A program made the position numbers and the translations under genes. A DNA stretch of 34,970 nt. It comes from an uncultured Caryophanales bacterium. GTDB lineage: Bacteria > Bacillota_I > Bacilli_A > RF39 > UBA660. This document shows, piece after piece, positions 16,745 through 24,286 of the stretch. Location: assembly GCA_947303225.1 (NCBI GenBank), contig CAMYXG010000001.1:1-34970 (forward strand), read 5' to 3'. The stretch's first letter is position 1. Every line of letters begins with the position of its first letter. The notes beneath the pieces are model-generated. The model searched no databases and had not been told where the DNA came from. It saw only the letters and a program-made list of their open reading frames with translations.

Positions 16745-19451
16745 AAAAATTATTATTCTTTTATTATTATTGATGGCTTTTATTCCTAGAACTGTATCAG
16801 CTACTATCAAAAAAGGGAATGGTTCTGAAACATGTACTAATTATATTAAAGACATGGATGATGGAACTGGATTTATTTCTAAGTATGGAATTAGTTTACA
16901 AACTAAGCAAGATAAGTTTGTTTTAAAAATAACTAAGTCAAAGATGTCTGCTGCTGCTAAAAAGGAAAAAGATGTTAAGTTTAAGATTGTGAAAATAGCA
17001 ACTTTTTCTCAGTATGATGATTATGACAATCCAATTTTCGATTCGGAAATTACTAGTGCAAAAGTGATTAAAAATGATTATATTCTATCTAATGATAATG
17101 CATTGGTTCCTGGTGGTACTTTAAATGTTAAGTTGATTGCAAAACCTGGGGTTGCTATATTTATAGAGCCAGATGGTTTTAGTGATTCTGAATTAACAAA
17201 AAAATGTGGTAGTAAAGCTTATTTTACTGTTTTATTTACTGGATTTCCTGCTGAAGGTGATATTCCAGAAACTGATGATGTAACAGATAAGGAAATAAAA
17301 AGTCCAGATGGTGACGATATTAGTAGTAAAAAAATCATAGATTGTAATAATTATAAGAATAAGGGGTGGAGTACATCTGGTTTTAATTATCAATTCTGTG
17401 ATGTTAAGACAAAAGCCATTCAAGCAAACGGTGGTGAAAAGAGTAATAGTGTTACTCAGAAATTGAAATGTGATGTTACAAAATGGAATTATACTTCAGA
17501 TTATTATGTCAATAAAACATATTTATGGAAAACGAAAACAAAAAATATTAAAAATGAAAAAGTTACTAATGAAGATGGTACAGAACAAAAACTTGGTAAT
17601 TTGGTTTATTATTATAACTATACTTGTGGAAATAAAAATGGGGATCCTCAGAATGTTGGTTCTTGTAAATTAACATGTGAAGAAGCTGTTATTGTTGAAT
17701 ATGGTCCTCCAATTGCTTCTAAAGCTGGACTTTGTTTTGAATATAAAGTGAAAGTTACAAGTCGTGTTAGTTGTGGTGTTGATCAATATCCACCAAAACC
17801 AACTAGAGGTAAATTATGTACGCCTTCTCCTCAATGTACGGTTCCAGGAAGTGGAATTGTGCATACACAAGGTGGACCTAATGAAGACTTTGATGCTTGT
17901 ATTCAATCTTGTGATGGTGGTAGTTATTCTGATAAGTGTAGTAATTTCTGTTATCAAAAAGTTTATGGCGATTCTAGTGTTAAAAAGACTTCTGGTTATG
18001 AGCTTAATTATGCAGATAAGTTAAATTCAGTAGTTAATTCTTCTACTGTAGAACAAGTTCGAAATGGAGCAACGACACATGAATACTATTGTGATAGTAA
18101 CAATAATATTATTTGGAATACTGGACCTACTGGTTTATCTAGAGATTCTAGTATGGGAAGGGGAAATCCAAATGATCCAAGATGGCATAGAGAGCATTCT
18201 AGTTGGGGTATTAGTCCAATGTCTGGCTATCAGTGTTATTCTGCAACTGGTATTCCAAGACGTTGTAATTGTGGAGAAACATGTACTTGGACAAAAGGAA
18301 GTTGCTCTAGTGTAACGAAATCTTATATGAATCCTGGTGAGGCTACTGATGCATATAATGATAATGTAGATCGTTATAATAATTACGTAAAGTATTGTAA
18401 TCGTGCTGCGACATGTACTACTACTACAGCTACTTTTACAATTAGTACTTCTGTAGGAAAAACTAAGTACACATTCCCATATTCTACGGATGCTGATCAA
18501 TTACAATATAAAGGACTAAAAACTAAGAAAACTATTCTTTCTAATAAAGGATGCTATTCTAGTGATGACTCAGAGGATCTTTCTCATGAATGGTATTTGG
18601 CAGAATGGAGTTTTCCTGGAACATTTATTCATAATAAGACTGGTGAGATATCTTATGAAAATAAAATAGAGAATTCTGGATGGCAAAAGGTTGATAAGAA
18701 ATTCTGTTTACCTCTTAATGCTCCTAGTGTTAATCAAAAATGGTGGAATTATTATTATACTAAAGAATCTAGTGGTTCTAAGACGTATTCTTTTGAGACA
18801 ACGGAATATAAAGATAATTGTCCTCAGACGTGTCGATTTACTACAGTTTCTAGTATTGCTCCTGGTGATATTTCAAAATGGAATATTAATGCTGTAACGA
18901 AAAAATTTGGACATTATGGTTGGAATATTACTATCTCTTGCTTCTATGCTTTAAATAATAATGTTACTTTAACGACAAAAAAATGTACAGTACCTGAGTG
19001 TAAAACATCTAATCCACAGGCTTATCGAATTCGTTCTGTTGATTTGGGTAACTTATTCCCTAATCCTGATGGTTCCTCAATATCTAATTATACTGAAATT
19101 GGAAGGGCTCCTGGATTCAATTGGAGTAGTAGCGCAAAAAATACTGTTAAGGATCCAAAATTAAAGAGTAATGCTAGTACCTATGCTAAGGCTGTTCAGA
19201 AGAAGGCTGATAAAGTATATAATTCTAGTTCTGAATTGGATTATCATATTTATTTGACTAAGGATATCATCAAAAAAATTAAATCAACTGGTCAGAATTA
19301 TACTTCATATTCAGGCTCTACAAGTATTACTAATGTTAGTCATTATCAAAGTGATTTAATTCGTAATGTAATTGGTGCAACTGAAATTCCTCAACCAGGA
19401 GATTTACAATGCAACAATTTACTTAATCGAAAATGTTCTACTAATAAATAA
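16728..19451 (+). CDS. Large exported cysteine-rich protein, module 1 (intact)
   Basis: A 907-residue protein with an N-terminal signal peptide (residues 1-24, ending VSA) and about 33 cysteines by hand count, many in close pairs. I do not recognise a named family. The blocks it shares with the module 2 paralog are YYVNKTYL, VEYGPPIASKAGLCFEYKVK, GGPNEDFDACIQSCDGG, WSFPGTFIHNKTGEISY, NQKWWNYYY, FGHYGWNITISCFYALN and YRIRSVDLGNLFP. The region between the CxxC-rich block and the TTTTATF block differs most between the two copies. There is no C-terminal TM segment, LPXTG-like motif or charged tail, so how it is held on the cell is unclear; disulfides or the adjacent pilus are options. It is a candidate adhesin or tip protein, by inference only. 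Confidence 0.85.
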   Translation: MKIMHKKIIILLLLLMAFIPRTVSATIKKGNGSETCTNYIKDMDDGTGFISKYGISLQTKQDKFVLKITKSKMSAAAKKEKDVKFKIVKIATFSQYDDYDNPIFDSEITSAKVIKNDYILSNDNALVPGGTLNVKLIAKPGVAIFIEPDGFSDSELTKKCGSKAYFTVLFTGFPAEGDIPETDDVTDKEIKSPDGDDISSKKIIDCNNYKNKGWSTSGFNYQFCDVKTKAIQANGGEKSNSVTQKLKCDVTKWNYTSDYYVNKTYLWKTKTKNIKNEKVTNEDGTEQKLGNLVYYYNYTCGNKNGDPQNVGSCKLTCEEAVIVEYGPPIASKAGLCFEYKVKVTSRVSCGVDQYPPKPTRGKLCTPSPQCTVPGSGIVHTQGGPNEDFDACIQSCDGGSYSDKCSNFCYQKVYGDSSVKKTSGYELNYADKLNSVVNSSTVEQVRNGATTHEYYCDSNNNIIWNTGPTGLSRDSSMGRGNPNDPRWHREHSSWGISPMSGYQCYSATGIPRRCNCGETCTWTKGSCSSVTKSYMNPGEATDAYNDNVDRYNNYVKYCNRAATCTTTTATFTISTSVGKTKYTFPYSTDADQLQYKGLKTKKTILSNKGCYSSDDSEDLSHEWYLAEWSFPGTFIHNKTGEISYENKIENSGWQKVDKKFCLPLNAPSVNQKWWNYYYTKESSGSKTYSFETTEYKDNCPQTCRFTTVSSIAPGDISKWNINAVTKKFGHYGWNITISCFYALNNNVTLTTKKCTVPECKTSNPQAYRIRSVDLGNLFPNPDGSSISNYTEIGRAPGFNWSSSAKNTVKDPKLKSNASTYAKAVQKKADKVYNSSSELDYHIYLTKDIIKKIKSTGQNYTSYSGSTSITNVSHYQSDLIRNVIGATEIPQPGDLQCNNLLNRKCSTNK

Positions 19452-19473
19452 TAGTAAGGAGGGATAATAATAT

Positions 19474-19962
19474 ATGAATAAAGGTATGTTAACGGTTGGA
19501 ATTATTCTTTTGAGTGTTATTGCATTATTATTAATTAATGTTTTAAATAATTATATGACTGGTGGGGAACTTGATTATTATTTAGTGAAGGAAACTGCTG
19601 ATGCTGCTATGGAAGATGCAATGGATAAAATGTATTTAAGAACATGCGGATTGCCACGTATGGATAAGGAAAAATTTGTAGAAAATTTTGTTTATCGTTT
19701 TGCAAATAGTGTCGATTCTAATCGTGAATATGATTTGAAATTTTATGACTTAAATGAAGTTCCTCCAAAGATTACTGTAGAAGTAAACTCGTTGACCGTT
19801 TTATCTTTTAATGTATCTGGAGAAAAAAATAGTAAACAAGCAGCTAATATTTCTACAAAATATAGTGCTATAGCAGAGTCTTCTTATTATAGTGATCCTG
19901 CTGTAGAAGAAGGTTTTACAAATAATATTTCTAAAAAAGATCAATGTAAACCTTATAAATAG
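19474..19962 (+). CDS. Small pilin-like membrane protein, module 1
   Basis: A 162-residue protein. A short polar N terminus (MNKGM) is followed by one hydrophobic helix (residues 6-26), then an extracellular domain with Cys56 and a Cys near the C terminus (DQCKPYK). The layout resembles type IV pilin or pseudopilin proteins of Bacillota, but there is no canonical prepilin peptidase site beyond the glycine at position 4. It is closely similar to the module 2 paralog at 26946, sharing the first 18 residues, LDYYLVKET and YDLNEVPPKITVEVNSLTVL-type segments. The RBS is AAGGAGGG. It ends module 1 and is followed by a strong terminator. Confidence 0.8.
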   Translation: MNKGMLTVGIILLSVIALLLINVLNNYMTGGELDYYLVKETADAAMEDAMDKMYLRTCGLPRMDKEKFVENFVYRFANSVDSNREYDLKFYDLNEVPPKITVEVNSLTVLSFNVSGEKNSKQAANISTKYSAIAESSYYSDPAVEEGFTNNISKKDQCKPYK

Positions 19963-19963
19963 T

Positions 19964-19989
19964 AAAAAAAGATGACTTCATCTTTTTTT
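19964..19989 (+). terminator. Rho-independent terminator ending module 1
   Basis: The A-rich left arm plus GATG (19964-19974) pairs with CATC plus T run (19979-19989) around a 4-nt ACTT loop. It is almost perfectly palindromic and could work in both directions. Confidence 0.8.
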
Positions 19990-19999
19990 CTTTTTTTTC

Positions 20000-20028
20000 T
20001 TTCCAAATTTTATAAAATGAGATATACT
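20000..20028 (+). promoter_or_regulatory. Module 2 / Tad operon promoter
   Basis: TTTCCA (20000-20005), a 17-bp spacer and TATACT (20023-20028). It shares the TGNGATATACT element and flanks with the module 1 promoter. No terminator is seen from here to 31629, so it may drive the whole module 2 plus Tad core operon. Confidence 0.55.
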
Positions 20029-20061
20029 TATATAGAATGATAATAGGGGAGTGTGAACTTT

Positions 20062-21615
20062 ATGATTTTTCGTAAACCTTATGCCTTTCTAATTAAGAAT
20101 TTTAAGAAAATTCATATATTTTTACTATTACTAAGTTTGTATGTTGCCTATAAATTAATTAATGTTAATCATTTTGTTGGGGAATTTATGAAATTTGGAT
20201 CTTACGATTATTTTCAAGATCCTATTACAAATCATATTACTATTTGGTTGAGGATATCTATTTTAGTATTAGTATTTGGTAGTACAGCATTACTATTTTT
20301 ATTACATCATAAAAAGAAGCCATGGAAAATATATTTAGTTCCTATTGTTGAATATCTTGCATTATTTTTTGTATTAGGAATGATTCGAAGTTTCTTTAAT
20401 AATTATTCTAGTGATATTGAGACGACAGATTTACGTCTATCTAGAGATTTATTAATGATATTTTTAATTGCTCAGATACCTGCAATTGGTATTTTTATGA
20501 TGCGTGTATTTGGGTTGGATATTCGTAAGTTTCATTTTAATTCTGATGAAGAATTCTTACAATTAAGTGAGGAAGATAGAGAAGAGTTTGAAGTTAATAT
20601 AAATATTGATCAGCATTCTTTTAAACGTGGTTATCGAAGATTTATTCGAAATATCAATTATTTTTATATAGAACATAAAAAAATATGTAGAACTATTATA
20701 GGAATTGTTGTTGCCGTAGCTCTTTTTCAGACCTATCGACTTATTTTTGTTACTCATAAGAGTTATCAAGAAGGAAATGACTATAGTGTTAATGGTTATA
20801 CTATAAAAGTACATAATAGTTACTATACAGATAAAGATTATACCGGAAATGTTATTTCTAAAAATAGCAATTTTATCGTAGTTGATTTAACGGTAACTAA
20901 TTATGATGCTCCTAGAAAGCTGAAAATAGATAATTTTCATATAAAAAATGGGACTAGTGATTTTGTATCTACTAGAAAAACATATGAAAAAGAGTTTCAA
21001 GATTTTGGGACTACTTATGAAAGTGTAAAAGAATTTAAAAGAGATGAATCTTTTCGGTTTATTATTATTTATAAAGTAGATAAAAATTTAAAGATTAATA
21101 ATTTTAATTTGTTTTATCAAGAACATGATTATTTACGTAAAATTAAATTACATGTAAAAGATTGTCGAGAAATAGAAGATGGAGGAACTATTTCTTCTGG
21201 AGATACTATGAATTTTATGCTTCAAGGAAAAGAGGAGAATATTTCATTTGATTATTTTGAATTTAATAGTGAAGTTTCTTATTTTGCAAGGTCTTGCAAT
21301 AGTGTGACTTGTTCAGTTAATGAGCAAACTTATACTGCAAGTGGTGATAATACGGTATTGAAAATTGACTTTGCTTCTGATACTTTTGAAGGAAAAGACA
21401 TGGTTGACTTTTCAAACGATTATGGTAAAATTGTTTATATAGATAATAGTAATGATGAGAATGAAAAGGTAGAGATTGATTTTCATTATCCTTTTTCTAA
21501 AAAAGCTACTGGTAAGTATTTGTATACTTTGGTTCCAAAGGTAGTTGAAAATTCTAGTAGTGTAGAAATTGTTTATACTGTTCGGAATAAGAGGTACGTA
21601 TATAAGTTGGTATAA
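20062..21615 (+). CDS. Multi-TM protein with extracellular beta domain, unique to module 2
   Basis: A 517-residue protein that I cannot assign with confidence. Hydrophobic segments lie at about residues 18-36, 68-86, 96-112 and 132-152. A charged cytoplasmic stretch, another TM at about 210-230 and a large extracellular part follow. The extracellular start (NSNFIVVDLTVTNYDAPRKL) resembles DUF4352-type Ig-like domains, and a later part (VEIDFHYPFSKKATGKYLYT) is also beta-rich. Two cysteines (RSCNSVTC) form a possible disulfide. ATG 20062 is preferred to GTG 20053, which lies too close to the AGGGGAG site. It separates the promoter from the Ig-like gene; module 1 has no counterpart. By position it may be an assembly or scaffold component. 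Confidence 0.75.
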   Translation: MIFRKPYAFLIKNFKKIHIFLLLLSLYVAYKLINVNHFVGEFMKFGSYDYFQDPITNHITIWLRISILVLVFGSTALLFLLHHKKKPWKIYLVPIVEYLALFFVLGMIRSFFNNYSSDIETTDLRLSRDLLMIFLIAQIPAIGIFMMRVFGLDIRKFHFNSDEEFLQLSEEDREEFEVNINIDQHSFKRGYRRFIRNINYFYIEHKKICRTIIGIVVAVALFQTYRLIFVTHKSYQEGNDYSVNGYTIKVHNSYYTDKDYTGNVISKNSNFIVVDLTVTNYDAPRKLKIDNFHIKNGTSDFVSTRKTYEKEFQDFGTTYESVKEFKRDESFRFIIIYKVDKNLKINNFNLFYQEHDYLRKIKLHVKDCREIEDGGTISSGDTMNFMLQGKEENISFDYFEFNSEVSYFARSCNSVTCSVNEQTYTASGDNTVLKIDFASDTFEGKDMVDFSNDYGKIVYIDNSNDENEKVEIDFHYPFSKKATGKYLYTLVPKVVENSSSVEIVYTVRNKRYVYKLV

Positions 21616-21625
21616 GGAGATATAT

Positions 21626-23428
21626 ATGAAAACAATAAATGATAATTTAAAATTAGTAGTTACTATCTTAATTGTTGGTTTATTTTTATGGTTTTTAGTT
21701 CTTTATCCTATCATTAATTTTCATAATAATGAAAGTTTATTAGAAAATGCTGCTAGAAGGTATTTTGAATTAAATCCAAATGATTTACCAACTGGTGAGA
21801 GAGTGAAAACTGTTACATTGGAGACGTTGTATCATAAGTCTTTTTTAGAAAAAGATTTATATGCTCCATATACAAGGAAGAATTGCTCTATCAGTAAAAG
21901 TTGGGTAAAGGTTCGTCGTGAAAACAATCAATATCAGTATTATGTTTATCTAGATTGTGGAGGTGCTCTACATTCCTTAACAGATCATAAAGGTCCTGAG
22001 ATACGGTTAAATGGAGATTTAGATGTTTCTGTTTCTCTTGGAGAAGATTTTACTGATCCTGGAGTAAAAAGTGTAATTGATGGAGTTGATGGTCGTTTAA
22101 AAAATGCTGAAGTTGTTACTAAGGGTAAAGTAGATACTTCTAAAGTTGGTACGTATGAGATTACTTATACAGCAACTGATCAATTGAGTAATAAGACAAC
22201 TGTTACTAGGACTGTTCAAGTTGTTCAAAAACTATATCAAACTATCCTTCAAAAATTAGATAATAGTCGTAATTTTGTGGGGAATCCTGATGATAATTAT
22301 TTAATACTATCTAATATGATGTTTCGTATTTATGGTGTTGATGATGCGAATGTTTTGATTGTTGCAGATGAAGATGTTGCCAATGTTAACTATTCTAAAT
22401 TAGATAGTTGGTTAGAGTATTATTACAATCATTTAAATTCAAAAACTAAAAAGATGATTGTTGCTTCTCAATTTTGTAATATGAAGGTAACAGATACTAG
22501 TTTAGATACTACGCAGTGTAATTCTTATACAAGAAAAAGAAGTGTATATATTCCTTCGATAGTGGAAGTTAATAAAGCTGGTACTATGGAAGATAATTTT
22601 ATGAAGACTTCTACCATGTCTTGGGTTGCTAATTCAAAGAGTGATAAACAGGCTTATGTTACACGTGATCTTTTCTTTGGTGATTCTTATGGTAAAAGTT
22701 ATTTACCATATAATATCACTGATAATTATGGAGTTAGACCTATGATGTTTATTAAGGGTGATTCTTTAATAACTGGTGGTGATGGTACTAGAGAGAATCC
22801 ATTTGTATTTGGTGATACGAAAAAAGGATCGACTGGTAAGCTTGTTCATGATCGATTTACAGGTGAATATATTACAGATGGTGGACTTTTATGGAGAATT
22901 ATTGAGCCTATAGACGATGGAACGACTAAAATCATTAGTGTTTCTAGTATTATTAATACTTCAGCAGATGTGACTTTTTATCCTGATCCAGATAGTGATA
23001 TTATTCAATATAATCCAAAAGATAAGATGAGTGTTGGATACTTTATTGAAAATGGGATTCGTTCTTACGTGGATACTTCTAAGTTTGTACGACATGTTGT
23101 AGAAGTTCCTATCTATAAAAATAAGATTATTTATGGTGAAGAGGTTGATACCAAAAAATATGAAGTAATGTTATCAGCACCGAATATGTATGAATTATTT
23201 AGTGCTCAAACAAAAAATATTATTGGAGAGTATTCTAAATCATATTGGTTAATTAATAGTTCTAATGGTAAACGTATTGCTGGAGCGATTACGGATATTG
23301 GAGTTCCAATTAATGAGCCGATTGAGTCATATGATTCATTAGGTGTGAGGGTTGTTGGATATTTGAAAAAAGATATCACTATAAGTAGTGGAAAGGGTAC
23401 AGAGGTTTCCCCTTATAGGATTAAATAG
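21626..23428 (+). CDS. Membrane-anchored Ig-like (DUF5011-type) surface protein, module 2 (intact)
   Basis: A 600-residue protein. TM anchor at residues 9-30; a conserved N-domain (about 38-115) with ENAARRYFEL, GERVKTVTLETLY and the pair Cys87/Cys111; an Ig-like domain (about 123-201) with the DUF5011 pattern VDGRLKN, KGKVDTSKVGTYEITYTA, NKTTVTRTV. Two related beta-rich units follow. The first (about 205-395) ends in VRPMMFIKGDSLITGGDGT and the second (about 400-600) in VRVVGYLKKDITISSGKGT, resembling DUF6273-like domains. A second Cys pair lies in QFCNMKV...TTQCNSY. ATG 21626 has an AAGGAG RBS; an upstream reading frame overlaps the previous gene and lacks one. It probably projects from the membrane as a stalk or docking protein, by inference. 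Confidence 0.82.
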   Translation: MKTINDNLKLVVTILIVGLFLWFLVLYPIINFHNNESLLENAARRYFELNPNDLPTGERVKTVTLETLYHKSFLEKDLYAPYTRKNCSISKSWVKVRRENNQYQYYVYLDCGGALHSLTDHKGPEIRLNGDLDVSVSLGEDFTDPGVKSVIDGVDGRLKNAEVVTKGKVDTSKVGTYEITYTATDQLSNKTTVTRTVQVVQKLYQTILQKLDNSRNFVGNPDDNYLILSNMMFRIYGVDDANVLIVADEDVANVNYSKLDSWLEYYYNHLNSKTKKMIVASQFCNMKVTDTSLDTTQCNSYTRKRSVYIPSIVEVNKAGTMEDNFMKTSTMSWVANSKSDKQAYVTRDLFFGDSYGKSYLPYNITDNYGVRPMMFIKGDSLITGGDGTRENPFVFGDTKKGSTGKLVHDRFTGEYITDGGLLWRIIEPIDDGTTKIISVSSIINTSADVTFYPDPDSDIIQYNPKDKMSVGYFIENGIRSYVDTSKFVRHVVEVPIYKNKIIYGEEVDTKKYEVMLSAPNMYELFSAQTKNIIGEYSKSYWLINSSNGKRIAGAITDIGVPINEPIESYDSLGVRVVGYLKKDITISSGKGTEVSPYRIK

Positions 23429-23443
23429 AAAAGGAGTAGTAGT

Positions 23444-24286
23444 ATGAGTTGGAAAAAGAAAAGAATTTCAAAAAAAGAAAAAAAACAAAGACAAGTGATT
23501 TTATTAGTATCTCTTGTTGCATTGATTATTTTACTATTTGTAATAATGCTATGTGAAATATTTGTTACTCATAAAGATTTTTATGAAATGGAATCAAGAG
23601 TTTCCAATGTGGCGTTGGCACAAGATAGTAATAATGATAATTATCAAACTGCTGGTTGGTTGAAGGTTCAAGGAACTAACTTGGATTTGCCAGTTTTAAC
23701 AGGAATTGATAATGATATTGATTTTCCAGTAGAGATGGAAAAATATGTTTGGAATGTTGGTAATAAAAGAGGATTTCAAAAGAAAATTGATATAATGGGA
23801 CATAATATTTTTAATTTGTCTTCATCTCCTAAACTAACATCTGATTCTTTTAATCGATTTGAAGAATTGATGGGATTTGTTTATTATGATTTTGCAAAAG
23901 ATAATAAATATTTTCAAATTACAATTGATGGAAAAGATTATCTCTATAAAATATTCTCTGTAGATTTTATAGATGCTGTTGATGTAGATATGTTTCCAAG
24001 TGGAGATTATACAAGGGACGATATTCAATATCAGCTTGATTTATTTAAGAAAAATACGATTTATGATTATGATGTTGATGTAAATGAAGATGATAGTTTT
24101 GCTTCTTTGATTACCTGTACAAGATTTTTTGGAACGGAAGAATATATTGACTTTTTAGTTAATGGAAGACTTGTTCGTTCTAATGAAAAAATAAAAGATT
24201 ATGATATTAAGAAAACAAAAAATTATGCAAAAGTTGAAAAAGTATTGAAAGGTGATGATGACAATGATACGGACAGTTCGATGTAA
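23444..24286 (+). CDS. Class B-like sortase, module 2
   Basis: A 280-residue paralog of the module 1 sortase. A very basic N terminus (KKKRISKKEKKQR) precedes the TM anchor (about residues 23-44). The sortase domain has GWLKVQGTNLDLPVL, IMGHNIFNLSSSP with His120, and SLITCTR with Cys225 and Arg227. SLITC replaces the usual TLSTC but keeps the catalytic Cys and Arg. It starts at ATG 23444 with AAAGGAG upstream, whereas its module 1 paralog uses TTG. It ends overlapping the start of the Cys-rich gene, the same arrangement as in module 1. Confidence 0.9.
   Translation: MSWKKKRISKKEKKQRQVILLVSLVALIILLFVIMLCEIFVTHKDFYEMESRVSNVALAQDSNNDNYQTAGWLKVQGTNLDLPVLTGIDNDIDFPVEMEKYVWNVGNKRGFQKKIDIMGHNIFNLSSSPKLTSDSFNRFEELMGFVYYDFAKDNKYFQITIDGKDYLYKIFSVDFIDAVDVDMFPSGDYTRDDIQYQLDLFKKNTIYDYDVDVNEDDSFASLITCTRFFGTEEYIDFLVNGRLVRSNEKIKDYDIKKTKNYAKVEKVLKGDDDNDTDSSM

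Larger units (their letters stand above)
14211..19962 (+). repeat. Module 1 of a tandem gene-cluster duplication
   Basis: Four consecutive genes (Ig-like protein, sortase, Cys-rich protein, small pilin-like protein) have paralogs in the same order at 21626-27464. Identity is clearest at protein level; nucleotide sequence has drifted, so the duplication is not recent. Confidence 0.9.

Noticed and set aside
17470..18315. Plus-strand frames overlapping the Cys-rich gene in another frame
   Set aside because: Leu/Ile/Val-rich shadow translations of the Cys-rich codons, lacking RBS and homology to anything else in the window.
18135..18500. Minus-strand 121-codon reading frame inside the Cys-rich gene
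   Set aside because: Ser/Thr/Ile-rich composition of an antisense shadow; it lies wholly within a well-supported coding gene with no RBS. The frames at 24549-24833 and 25035-25331 on the minus strand were rejected for the same reason.
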